This document shows, piece after piece, positions 38,025 to 49,900 of a stretch of 64,000 bases of DNA. Each line of letters starts with the position of its first letter. Positions within the stretch are counted from its first letter, which is position 1. Source of the stretch: Eonycteris spelaea (Eukaryota > Chordata > Mammalia > Chiroptera > Pteropodidae); the NCBI GenBank assembly GCA_003508835.1, contig PUFA01000077.1, positions 4,912,001 to 4,976,000 on the forward strand, given 5' to 3'. The position numbers were made by a program, and so were the translations under genes. Under the pieces are notes generated by a model. It did not search any database and was not told the DNA's origin. It saw only the letters and a list, made by a program, of their open reading frames with translations.

Positions 38025-38405
38025 GCAGTCATTCCTCGGGACTGGGGGTGAGGGTAGTTGTTCCCAGGACCGCCTCAGATACCAAACACCAAGACGCTCA
38101 AGTCCCCTATATAAAATGGCGTACTATTTGCATGTAACTTATGCACGTCCTCCTGTATACTTTAAATCATCTCTAGATTATTTATAACACCTAATATAAT
38201 GCAAATGATATGTAAATAGTCATTATATATGTTCCTTAGGAAATAATGACAACAAAAAAAGTCCATACATTTTCAGTGGGGACGCAGCCATCAAAGGCTA
38301 ACTATGTGCTGCACATCAGCAACGTACCAATTTTTTTCAAATATTTTCCCCAACCCAGTTTGTTGAATCCCAGATGCAGAATCAGGATACCAATGGCCAA
38401 TTATA
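38025..38405 (+). mobile_element. Tigger-type DNA transposon (MER2-like)
   Basis: CAGTCATTCCTCGGGACTGG at one end; internal CTCAAGTCCCCTATATAAAATGGC, TAAATCATCTCTAGATTA and GAAATAATGACAACAAAAAAAG; the other end has GTTGAATCCCAGATGCAG. About 380 bp, non-autonomous. Confidence 0.7.
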
Positions 38406-38989
38406 GTCACAGTTAAGCCTTGAAGGATAATTTAAACAGAAGTATAGATAACCATTGGGTTAAACAAATGGTGAAAAGAGACACAGTTAAGAGGTGTTTT
38501 AACAGTTTAGGTAAGGGACACAAAACATCTAAAGTATGAGAGATAAATTTGAGTGACACATGAATCACATGGTGGTAGTGACTAGCTGGTTATATGGCAA
38601 GTAAAGAAGCTGAAGACAGCTTTTAGGCAACTGGGAGGAGAAGACGCCACTCACTCTGAGGATGTGAAACAGGAGGCAGACTTGGGGAGGATATGATGAA
38701 AGTTGTCAAATACCGGAAGAACAATACCCATTTAGTAATCATATTTCTAAACATAACTATTTCTTTGGGATGTTCAAATCCTAACCACCATAAAGTAGTT
38801 CAGTTTGCAATAACATTAGCACCCTATTCAAAGATGTCTTTATGTACTGTGATCTACCAAATTTAATTTAAACACCCCATTCTAGCATTGCCCTCAGTTG
38901 GATTATGGTCTTCTATGATCCACCTTCAAATTTATTTTCTATAGTTGGTTAAACTGTTGGCGAAATACAGCCCACACCTTAATTAAGCT
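38406..38989. other. Intergenic, nothing assigned
   Basis: AT-rich unique-looking DNA with no gene or repeat I could support. Confidence 0.5.
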
Positions 38990-39300
38990 TGTTAATTCTG
39001 TTTAAAGATAGATCAAAATCACATCTCTTAGTTCAGTTCCCATTCAACTTTGCACATCCATGAAGAATCACCACGGTCCCACACTATCTTGAAGCCCACC
39101 TTTCGAGCTAATCATACATTTCATTCCATTTTTTTTATATTCCCACACCACTCTTTACACCCTTGTAATTTCATTTTGCATCAAATGTTTGTGTAATTAT
39201 CTTATTTCTCTTACTCAATTACAAGCTCTTGAGTATAAAGGTACACCTCTTGATCTCTTGCTCATTAACAGGTAGTCAGTAAACTTAAAACCATGTATCT
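38990..39300 (+). mobile_element. L2 LINE 3' end
   Basis: CCCACACCACTCTTTACACC, TTTGTGTAATTATCTTATTT, ACTCAATTACAAGCTCTTGAG and GGTAGTCAGTAAAC in L2 3' order. Confidence 0.5.
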
Positions 39301-39414
39301 GTCAACATCCACAGATGATACTAAAAGTAGAAAGGTTCAATAGAAAATGCAAATATCTGAACTATCTTATAATAACTACCATAGAAATCATACTTAGTCT
39401 GAGAAACATTGTAA

Positions 39415-39605
39415 GAGACCAGATTAGAGCTATGCTTCTTAAACTTTAGTGTAAGTCAGTCATCTGGGGATCTTATTAAACACAAAGTCTTGGTCCCAGT
39501 CTGAGACTTTGATGCAATGGATCTGGGGTAGCACCACGAATCTGCATTTCTAACAAATTCCCAGGTGAGGCTAACGCTGCTGGACAGTGAATGACATACT
39601 GGTAG
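39415..39605 (+). mobile_element. MER5A-like hAT element
   Basis: GCTTCTTAAACTTTAGTG, GTCATCTGGGGATCTTATTA, GAATCTGCATTTCTAACAAA and CCCAGGTGAGGCTAACGCTG, the best-kept MER5A copy here. Confidence 0.7.
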
Positions 39606-39609
39606 CACT

Positions 39610-39850
39610 AATTTAAAGGGTTGAGTCTGACATCAGATTGCCTGGACTGACTTCCACAATTTGCTACCTTTATGATCTCCAGGTACCAAATCTTTTTAGG
39701 CCTCAGATTCTCACCTATAAAAGGGTAATAATAATAATGGAAACTTTGAGGACTGATATGAGAATTAAAAGAGGTAGTCTATAAAATGTGCTTCTGGAAG
39801 TATCTGACATATGGTATATACTCAAAAGTTAGGAGTCAGTGTCCAGTGAC
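39610..39850 (+). mobile_element. MIR SINE
   Basis: GAGTCTGACATCAGATTGCC, CCTCAGATTCTCACCTATAAAAG, GGTAATAATAATAATGG and CATATGGTATATACTCAAAAG in MIR order. Confidence 0.6.
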
Positions 39851-39884
39851 ACAAATAAGTCAACAGATTCCTAAAGAGCAGGGG

Positions 39885-40100
39885 GTCATTAAACTCTGGC
39901 CTGCAGGCTCATTTTGGTAAAGCCATTTTAAAATGTTCAAATGATTGAAAAATATCAAAAGAATATTTTGGAACCTGTGAAAATTATATAAAATTTCAGT
40001 GTCCATAAAGTGTTTTTGGAACAGCCACACACATTTATGTACACATATGGCCTATGGATGCTTTTGTTACAGTAGTAGTCACATGATAGAGCATACAGCC
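39885..40100 (-). mobile_element. MER20-like hAT element
   Basis: ACTCTGGCCTGCAGGCTCATTTTGG, TTCAGTGTCCATAAAGTG and GGCCTATGGATGCTTTTG match the antisense of MER20. A second copy is at 48850-49176. Confidence 0.6.
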
Positions 40101-40384
40101 AGGAGAGCCTACATGGATATTATATTGAAATTTTGCCAATCTCAATATAGTACCAAGTGACTTTACCAGTGAATTACTAGGACTAGAACCACCACCATTT
40201 CTAGTGTCTGCAGTGGCAATACTGGCTCAGTGGCTATAGTATTTTTTAATAATGTAACTATCACAATAAGGATTGTTAGGAACCCATAATAGGAATTGGG
40301 AAAAAAGATAAATTTGAAGGATAAGTAGCAAAATGCAATAATTACCATCAAACCTCCTCAAACTAGGAAATGCTATTAGAAGCC

Positions 40385-40750
40385 CCAACCCACTTTTTTT
40401 TAAAAGCAATTATTTATTGTCCTTTTTCTGATTATAAAAGCAATAAGAGATTATGGATTCGGAAAATACAAAAATGTATACAGAGTATAAATCGGTCATA
40501 TTCCCAATAGTAGATACCAAGTTAGACATGTTTTTACAAAATTGGGATGTTACAGTACATATTGATCATATTATATTAACATTTTTCTAAAATCCTATTC
40601 TCTGAGAATATTGTTCAAGGGTAATGACATTCCATTGTTTGGAAATGCTGTAATTCATTTAACTATTGCTCTTGGTACTGGATTTTATTTTTTAAAGTTT
40701 CGTTATTATCGATGCTATAACAAATTTAGCATATTTCTGAAAAATCTGGT
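40385..40750. mobile_element. LINE-like ancient repeat
   Basis: GATTATAAAAGCAATAAGAG, ACAAAATTGGGATGTTACAG and GGTAATGACATTCCATTG resemble the tail of an old LINE-related repeat common in mammals. Family not assigned. Confidence 0.35.
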
Positions 40751-41063
40751 ATTTTTTTCCGCTGTAATAAGTTACTGTAAATAAACAACTCATCTGTATT
40801 TGGCTGCTTTAAAGGGTATTACAAAGAGATTAGACAAGGATTAAGACAGTAGTCTGTTGTCTAGATTTCTAAACCACACCAATTTGAGGGATTTCTACTT
40901 ATGATTAGTAAAATTAAATGACTTCTACTATTTTTACCCAACTACTTTCTTCCCATATATCCCATTCTTAAATCCATACCATTATAAATGGGAAAAGTTT
41001 TTTTCCATTGTTTGAAATTCCCCCTTCCCTTAGAAAAAAACACGATAATCTTATCAAAAATAT

Positions 41064-41069
41064 TTTATT
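41064..41069 (-). terminator. Distal poly(A) signal of HAS2
   Basis: AATAAA on the minus strand. A T-rich stretch with GTG follows about 20-35 nt downstream (41030-41047), as expected around a cleavage site near 41045. It is the most downstream good signal that gives a UTR of the expected length. Confidence 0.7.
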
Positions 41070-42327
41070 TACAAAAAAATTAATTATACTATACATCCTA
41101 TACTGAAAATACATTGAATAATTGCTAAAATAAATACAGGCAATTAATTCAATCTTTTATAAGAATGAGAGAATTTGACATTTGAATGTTATCAAAGCTT
41201 AACTTAGAACATAAATAGTTAAAAATGCAAACTCAAGTTTTAGTCTCATTTATTGGCATGGTGTTGGCATGGTGTTTGTTTCCTGCAAGCTCTCCAATCA
41301 GTGAGTCAAGAGTCGCAGAATGTGATGTACCTTTTTGTATTCCAAAGGTAGAATGTGCAGCTTTTTCTTAGGCAAGATAGATGGAACATAGATGTCAGCA
41401 TGAAAAAGAAGCAGAAAGGCAGGAAGTACGTAGTCAAACCCTTCTCCACATGACTCCGCTTCATCACAATACATTTTACCAACTATTCGTGTGTTCAATT
41501 GTGTTTTTAACACAGGTCTACACAGCGCCAGCTACAAGGCTAGATTGGTGGTGTCAAAATTCAAACTGGATGACCGGGGCTTGGAGAAGGAAAATTAGCT
41601 GGACTACAGGTACCTGGCTCATCAATTTATTTTATGTGCCAATTTTTGATATAATTATTAAACCTTGATATCATTTCTACTATGTAAACATATTTATGTA
41701 GGCCAAGAATAGATGAAAAAATTATCTGTATAATTCAAAAAAAGCTCCCCTAGAAAATAAACATAAAACTTGAATCTGCTATCTTGAATCTATATGCTTT
41801 ATATTATAATTTATCCGACTCAAATGTGGAAACCTCATACTAATGTACTGTAAATTGGCAAGCTGAAAGAAAAAGACAATTGAAAAATGTTCACTATATA
41901 GACAGGATCTGGTGAATTCAAACACAGAACAAAATGAGTGACTGCGTTGTAGTTGTCCAAATTATACAGATAATTTTTTTTCCACTTTCCTTTTTACTTG
42001 GCCTGGGAAAACACTGCCAGAATCTCCAAGGATTATTCATCTTTGATATTCATGTTATGTCCAGTGCTGGATGCCCAGTGTTTCTGAGGACTAGCATTCC
42101 CTTTTTATAACTTTATGAAAAAATTGCACTTTTCTACCCCTTTGGCCTTGATTTTCAATGACTTACTTTTTTTTTGTACACCTACGTATGTATTTTTACT
42201 CCCAAATTGTGACAGGTATATTAACCTTTTCTAAAAGAAATGAAAAAAAGTTAAAATATCAAATGTTTAAATACTTTTCACAGAAATAAACTCTTCGATT
42301 TTAAAAGGTAGAGTGAGAGAGAAACAT

Positions 42328-42333
42328 TTTATT
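42328..42333 (-). terminator. Possible proximal poly(A) signal of HAS2
   Basis: A second AATAAA on the transcript strand, about 690 nt after the stop. Its use would give a shorter message lacking the distal part of the UTR. HAS2 is known to make more than one mRNA size in mammals; that this site is the cause is an inference. Confidence 0.4.
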
Positions 42334-43023
42334 CTTTCTATCATGAACATCAGTCAACCAAGCTTCACATTTTGGGTAGGTTTTTTATAAGTTTGAATTT
42401 TCTTTTTTTAAAAAAAAAAGAACATGTGTATTTTGGCAGAGAAGTAAAATATAGAATATGCAAATTTTGTTTTAAAAATTGGCATACAAAATTTTAAAAC
42501 ACAGTACAATTATATAAAAATACAGCATAGCCAATGGCCTTTAAAATTTCCTTTGGCATTTCATTTGGTAAAGTTAAACAGAAAATCCTTCCTAAAAAAA
42601 AAAAATAATAACTATCACACACAGTCCATAAGTTAGGTTGTATATGTTGTAAGAACTTTTCCTTGAGTTTCCAAAATCCTTTTCTTCCATGATAACCCAC
42701 GTAAAGCATGGCTAGTGAGGTATATAGAGCAAAAACACTGTTAGGTGGATGTACAGTAAGGAAAAAGTGCATAAACAAAGAAGACTTCCCATTTTCATAG
42801 AAATAACAGGTTCAATCTGAGTTTCTTCTTGTTGATTGATGTTATCATTTTACTTTGGCAAAATCAAAATAAACCCATAGAAATGTCTTTGTTCAAGTCC
42901 CAGCAGCAGTGATATGTCTCCTCTGGCAACATTATCTGATGCCACGGTACTGTACAGTCCCTAGAGGAACTAAAGTTTTGTGTGTGTCTGCATATCTGAT
43001 TGCAAACGTCAAACAATGCAAGA

Positions 43024-43953
43024 TCATACATCAAGCACCATGTCATACTGTTGTCCCTTCTTCCGCCTGCCACATTTATTGATGAGAACCACATACAGAG
43101 TCAAAAGCATGACCCAATAGCATAGATAGAGCAACGTTCCAACAATTAGAACTGTCTGTTTGGATTCTGAGAATGGCTTTTTAGATTCCTTATAAATGGT
43201 GAAAATCACACCACCCAGGAGGATTGTAAACCAAACTGATACTGGAATGAGTCCTATGAAATTAACAACGATCGTTTTCCTTCCAGATGTGCCCCACCCA
43301 GCTTTGTTTATCGTTGCGATTGCAAACATCTTGGCGGGAAGTAAACTCGACATGTACAACACCGAGTAGAGGGACATGAAGACCATGACGATATTTCCTC
43401 TAAGGCAGCTGGCAAAGGATGATTTTATGAGACCTACTAACTGGACAGTTAACAAGAAGAGAAGGATGTTCCAAATTTTACCCCTATAGAAGAGCTGGAT
43501 TACCGTGGCAATGAGAAAGAAAGGGAAAAATCCAGTGATCACCGCTTCGTAGGTCATCCACAAGTGATGTTTATGAAACCACATGGCATTGTACAGCCAC
43601 TCTCGGAAGTACGACTTGCTCCAACGGGTCTGTTGGTTTAACCATCTGAGATATTCTACAGGCGTTTCCGTAAGGCACTTGGATCGAGCTGTGTATTTTG
43701 TTGCATAGCCCAGACTCAGCACTCGGTTCGTTAGATGCCGGTCGTCGCCAAAACTGCACTGGCTGCCCATAAATTCCTGATTGTACCAGTCTTCCACAAA
43801 TTCATGCAGCAAGGAGTTTCTGTACATCCCCAGAGGTCCACTAATGCACTGGACACACCCAAAATAAGACTGACAGGCCCTTTCTATGTTAAAAGCCATC
43901 CAGTATCTCACACTGCTGAGGAAGGAGATCCAGGAGTCATACTTGTTTAAAAT
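43024..43953 (-). CDS. HAS2: HAS2 coding exon 4 (residues 244-552 and stop)
   Basis: Terminal coding exon, 930 nt including the stop. A TTTCTTGCAG acceptor precedes ILNKYDSW. It carries SGP (281-283), GDD (312-314) and QQTRW (350-354), which close the catalytic site, followed by the pore-forming C-terminal membrane region. It ends in [11 protein letters not shown]301 is kept, so the naked mole-rat Ser change is absent. S307, V342 and L520 differ from the human sequence as I recall it. No frameshift or premature stop. Confidence 0.98.
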   Translation of the reverse strand: MLNKYDSWISFLSSVRYWMAFNIERACQSYFGCVQCISGPLGMYRNSLLHEFVEDWYNQEFMGSQCSFGDDRHLTNRVLSLGYATKYTARSKCLTETPVEYLRWLNQQTRWSKSYFREWLYNAMWFHKHHLWMTYEAVITGFFPFFLIATVIQLFYRGKIWNILLFLLTVQLVGLIKSSFASCLRGNIVMVFMSLYSVLYMSSLLPAKMFAIATINKAGWGTSGRKTIVVNFIGLIPVSVWFTILLGGVIFTIYKESKKPFSESKQTVLIVGTLLYLCYWVMLLTLYVVLINKCGRRKKGQQYDMVLDV

Positions 43954-46900
43954 CTGCAAGAAAGAAAACATAAGTAAACCAAAGATAAGCCTTAGCTAAA
44001 AATACCAACAAATCGTGAGGTTACTATCTGCGGTGAGGTTTGTTATTTGGTCCTCTTTCTTTGGCTTTCTTCCTCTTTTTGACATGATTATATTTTATTT
44101 TCTCTGATCCTATATTACTAGATTAATTTGCTACGTTGTGTGTGTGTGTTGGGACTCTTTGATGATAAATATTTTTTCTACATCATTGCTCTGTCCTCAT
44201 TTTGCTATGCTTTTTGTTCTTGTTATGCTATAATATTGAGATTTTTTTTTTTAAGGCTTTAGTTCTCAGTCCCTAAATTCTCCCCAGACGCTCCTTCCTA
44301 CCATAAAAAAGATTTGAAAGTTTTAAGTCCTATTCCCTCCTGTTCTGGTTCATTTCCAATTCAACCAATCCTTGGCTATAAATTTTCCCTCTCCTCTCCA
44401 CTTTTTCGCAATGCCAGTGATAAAAGGGTTTACTCTGGCCTCCCCCAAAACCTGAATCCTGAAGTCATGCTCTGTGGAAAGGCTATTCAAAATTATCAGC
44501 GTTTTCTTGGCAATATTTCTAAATTCTTCCCTCTGTCGCAATTTCGTTTAGTGTTCATCTGGATTTTACATGTTTCCTTTTTATCACCAGGTTACTTTTG
44601 GTCCGTCACAGTGCATTTTCTTGGTCTTCACTGTCACCATGCATATACAGAATGGGTTATAAAGCAACACAGTAAATTTTAAAGTAATATTTCAGTGTGC
44701 TTTTCACCTTTTACTCAAATCTAATCTCATACTTGCAAAAGATTCATTTTAATCTTTACATATTTTCACATATTCATTTTCCCATTCCACAAATTTCAAA
44801 TTGCCCTCATTAATATTTGTTTCACTAATTGTTTCTCCATTAAATAGCAGATAATGGGAAATAAATAATAATTAGTGAGAATAATCATTAGAAAACCCAC
44901 TTATTAATTAATTGCCTTTTGCTTGCCTTTCTCACCAGTATAAATTTGAGTTGTTTCTCTTTTCTTTTTTTGTTTTCCAATTTGGTTTCTCGCTTAACCA
45001 CATATTAGTCTAATTACATAGGTATAAGATATAGAATCCATCTTCCGCTACATTTTAGTTCATTTGCAAGTAAAGTAAATGAACTCCAACATTAGAGTTT
45101 TCCAGAACGGTAAATTATAGCTCAAGAAGATCTGGTGGAAATCATTACACATTTATTGTGTTGTATATAATTTATCAACCACTACAGACATGAGTTATAA
45201 TTTAGGATTAAGCAAAGGAATCCTAAGTTATTTCAATTTGACAGAAGAGGAAGTAAAGTGAGTCTAATTCTAACGTGTCTCTCGCATCAAAACCAATACC
45301 TGCCACAGAGTTTATTGTGTAGTAAATACATGTTCAATGGATCAGTGAGTAAGAGCGCTACTAAAAGTGATTCTCATGCGAAAAGTGAAGCCATATGCAC
45401 CTGGACATCTCCACCAACACCTCCAACCATGGGGTCCTCTTCTAAAACTTTTACCATCTCCACAGATGAAGCTGGGTCAAGCATGGTGTCTGAATCACAA
45501 ACCTGCAAAGAAAAGAAATGTTAGAAAAAGAAAAACTGTTGAGTGTGCTCCATACGGTCAAAACTGGGCACAGGCGTATTCGGCCTTATCATCAGCAGGC
45601 GTCCATGAGCGCGTATCACAGGATGACAGAGCTCGTTATATTGTGGCCAATACAAAGAGCTTGTTTTCAGCAAGTTCAATATTTAAGTTAATGACCTTGC
45701 TGGATAGAACAGCTTAAGTGATGTATAAGTGTGTGTCGCAGGGCAACCAGCTTGTCCCACTCTGCCACAGATGGTCTCGATTTTGGTGATGAAAGTCTCA
45801 CGTCCCAGCAACATCCCAGTTTTTAGAAAACATCCTGGCTTGGTCACCCTAGATTTTTTTTTTTTTTTCAATTTGGCTTAAATAAGGCTATTAGGCAACT
45901 TGTCCCTCAGGTGTGAATGATGATAGGAAAAAACTTTTATGACAGTGTTAAAAGAGGCGCATGTAAAAGTTATCCCCTCCATTTTAATATAATGAATAAA
46001 AGACAGGAAATTCTCTTATAGCTGGTTGTATAAGTCTAAAGCAAGATGTTCATATGACCGGGTGTAGCAGATGACATTGCACCAGGAAGGGAACTAGCAT
46101 GACACTCAGACTACCTCTTTATTCTAGAGTAGTAAGTACTCACCTAGCCCTTTGTATATAAGAACAGATGTAAATTACCTTAAGCTGTTCTAGAAATGCT
46201 AAAACAATCCTTATATGGGTCAAAAAAAAAAAAAAAGCAATTCTGAAACCAAACCAACTATAACTTCAAGAAAATTATTTGGATTATTCTATACCCGTGA
46301 ACCCCTGATAGACACTTCCATCGGAGGCCCAGGGGACAAGGTTACAAACAGTGCTTTTCTTTCCAGGCTAATTTCTGAACCAACTGGAAAATGACTCAGA
46401 ATGAAAGTGATGAGGAACCAAAATATCACCTGTATACTCATGAAGCCGATACGAAGAACAGGGCTTATATCCGTAGAGAAGTGGGCTTCATAATTTATGT
46501 CCTCCAGGAGTAAATACTTCTCAATTCTAAACAGCACCAAAGTGGGGCCGGCTTCCCTGCACATACTGAGCATGCTCCTTCTCCAGGTGTGATAGGTATC
46601 TGCTCCGTGGCGGAAGCCACTGCCAGCAGAAAGAGGAAGGGAGGAGCTGGGCTGTCCCTTACTCCGGCCATACTCAACAATCAGATTAAGCCACTTCCCT
46701 TAGGGAGGAGTGAGACAGCTGGGAAAGGCTACTACTAGCTTTTGCGCAAATGGGTTATACCTGTGGATGGAGCTTCTTCCACATGGTCAAATGAAATAAG
46801 AACTGGGAGAATGCCACCCCCTCTCTATCCCTGACTGATACCTAGTAAGATGCAATATTCTTTTTCTGAGGGATGCAGCAAGGCCTTAGTAGAAATAAAG

Positions 46901-49900
46901 TGATCAGAGTTGACATGTAATGAGCCAGTTTCACATACTCGTCCAAACAATAAAGAACACCATTGACAGGGACTGGGATTGTTATTTGCAATTCCCATCA
47001 TTTTGCCATCAAATCTGGCTATACTGGATGCATTTAATTCAAGTTCGCCCTGTTTATTTAAATCAAAAGTAATTATTTTTACAGTTTTTGAACAACTTTA
47101 TAAAAATGGTAGGGATTTAGTATACCAGTTTTGAATGGAAACAAACAAAAATACCTAAGAAAAATTTGTAGAAAAATAAACTCTCCAAGTTGAAGAAGAC
47201 TCATTTATGTATATGTGAAGATATATAGATATAATCATGAGTCCTCTGTGTAATTAGCTAGGGAATCTCGACATTTTTTAAAAATGCGCCTTTCAATTTT
47301 CTAATAGCTATCATTTTTCTGAAAAAAAAAAGTTAATGAAGAATGTTGGAGAAGACAGCAATTTAAATGCAATATTAAAACTTATGACATAAGGAGTATA
47401 TGAAGCATCCAGATATTAAAAATGAACTTATTACTTTTCTGGATTTAACTAATTATATTAATTTCAAGGTTAACTTTTGAATTTTTCATTTTATTGGATT
47501 TATTTAGAAGTATCCATTTCCTAAATAAAAACACATTTATTTACTTGCTTATTTACTTATTTTCCTTTTTCGGCATTCTGGTTTGGTCCAGCATGGTCTG
47601 TCTCACTTATTTTAAAGAAAAAAAAATTAGCAGCTAGGCATTAGCTTTTCATTGTAAAAAATCGGATTTTAATAACACTTGGATTTGTCCTCAAGCACCT
47701 CAAGCCTCAGAAGCCTTAAGAAAATTCCTCCAAAGCCATGTTGTGCATCTGCCGTGCCCCGTCTATCGCTGGTTTGTATGTGGCTGGCTACAGGGCGGGC
47801 AGGTCTGTAAGGACCATAGAGAAAGCGAAGGCAGAAGTTCAATCCACCTTTAGTTTAGAATCCAATGTCCTGAGAGTTCATGGCCACACCCACCTATGTT
47901 GACTCAGCCCGGAAAGGTAAAACCAGAAAGCTAAAATAAGACTAAAAACAACAGGAAGGGGGCAATCCAGAATTTATGTTCAAGTAACTCCGCCTCCTTG
48001 TGAGCACAAGCCGACCAAAGGAACTGCCCCTTAGAAAAGACTAAACTTGAACCAAACTTCTGAGGTCCTGCATATTTAAATTGGCCCTGTCTCTCCCAGT
48101 TTTCAACAGCGAAGTACCAGGAGTTCTCTGAGGGAGCCTGTTTGTTTGCATGTTGAGTTTTAACTGTCAGAAGGGAAAGCTCTGAGAAATCTCTTGGAAA
48201 GGGGTTTGCTATATAGTGGGATTAAGAGCTTGAAGTTCAGTTTCTGGATGTTATTTAGTGATAGCATGCCAACTAGAAAGCCAGCATCTATGACAGTCTG
48301 TACATGTATGGTCATGGACCTAATAGTATTTATTTTTTAGTGTGCAAAAAGCATAACTTTGGCCCCTCTTAAAATCAGATTTGTGGGTACAGGATTTCTA
48401 GTTGTCTCCTTACCAGTTAATAACAAGTATGTAATTTCATGAATGTTGCTTGGCTATTTAGCTTTAGGCTAGAAACTGTATGGGACATATACTAGTTCAC
48501 ACAGAACTTAACCTCACCTGGAGAAAAACTACAAGGCATGCTTTGCATACCGGAAGCAATTAAGAGGACACATCAAAACGTCTTTCGGTCTATAGTGACC
48601 ATATCACTGTAATTTGTTTAAACCGCATGCTCACTAGTCATAAGATTTCTCACTGCAAGATATAAAAATGAAGTCACAAAATTTTGACTAAAATGAGTGG
48701 AAAATATCAAGACAAAAAGATAGTATTGGGAAGAACCAGCCACCTCATTCTTAACCACAGAATTATCAACTCAAGAGCGAATATCACCAGCTCGTCTTCC
48801 TTCATCATCCTAGCCAAGATTAGGGCCCTCCCCCTTTTCTAAATAGAACAGGGGGCACAGACTAAGGTCTGTAGGCAAGTCTGGCCTGCCACCTGTTTTG
48901 ATATGGCCCGTGGGTTAAAAATGTTTTTATCTTTTTACATATTTGAAAGTCAAAAACAAAGAGTTTGTAACACATGGAAATTATATGTAATTTAAATTTT
49001 AGTGTCCATAAAGTTTTATGGAACCAGGCATGCACATTCGTTTCTATGTTATCTATCTATGGCTGCTTTCACACTCAAACAGCAAAGTTGATGAATTGCA
49101 GCAGAGACCACATGGCCTGCAAAGCCTAATATTTACTATCAGGCCTTTCACAAGCAAAGTTTGCCAGCCTTGGGACTAAAATAATTGGTTGTGGGAGAAA
49201 GGTTCTCTTTTCCTAAAATAAAATCAAAAAGTAAAAACAAGTTGAGATTAAATATATTTGAAGCCTCAATTTTAATTCTAGTAGTATTATACTACTAATA
49301 GTATAACACTATCTTCATGTTATAAATAACAGCAACTGCAGACAAAGTGTAAAACATGAATTCTTTAGCCAAGATTTGCATATTATAAGAACAAATCAAG
49401 AAGCCAATTAAGTCTTGAGTCCTTATCTTCCTCCTCCTATGACCTTGAACCAGTCATTTACCATCATCATGATACTGGATGACACACTGCTTAGAAAAGT
49501 ACTTTGTAAATTACAAAGGACTATAGAAGTATGCCCTTAGTATTAGGTAATAATTTTTAATTTATATACTCCTTAAGTAAACATATACCTAAAGGATCAT
49601 GATGATCATTACCACAAATAGATGGCTGGCTCAGTTGAGAGAATCTCCTAAAGGAACAGGGAATTAATTTCATATCAAGAATCTCTTATCATAATGAAGC
49701 CATCCAAATGTGTCTGGAACTATCCATAATAATTAGTTATAGACTAAGTCCATAGTCTGTTATATACGTTTTTAGACTCTTAAGTCCATTCCAACTTATC
49801 TCATTGATCTTAAAGTCAATCTACCTTGCTGTAATTTAAATAAAAACCTCTTCCAGAAATATTACTTATCCTACTAAATGTCTTTTAATTCTAAGACCCA

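Larger units (their letters stand above)
41045..43023 (-). other. HAS2: HAS2 3' untranslated region
   Basis: AT-rich tail of about 1.98 kb from the stop codon to the last plausible poly(A) signal, a length close to that expected for mammalian HAS2 mRNA. It contains ATTTA pentamers on the transcript strand (for example 41131-41135, 41212-41216 and 42268-42272), typical of an unstable mRNA. A 94-codon open frame at 42494-42778 looks like chance. The 3' limit is inferred from the signal, not from transcript data. Confidence 0.8.

Noticed and set aside
42494..42778. 94-codon frame in the HAS2 3' UTR
   Set aside because: No similarity to a known protein and lies inside a long AT-rich UTR; a chance frame.
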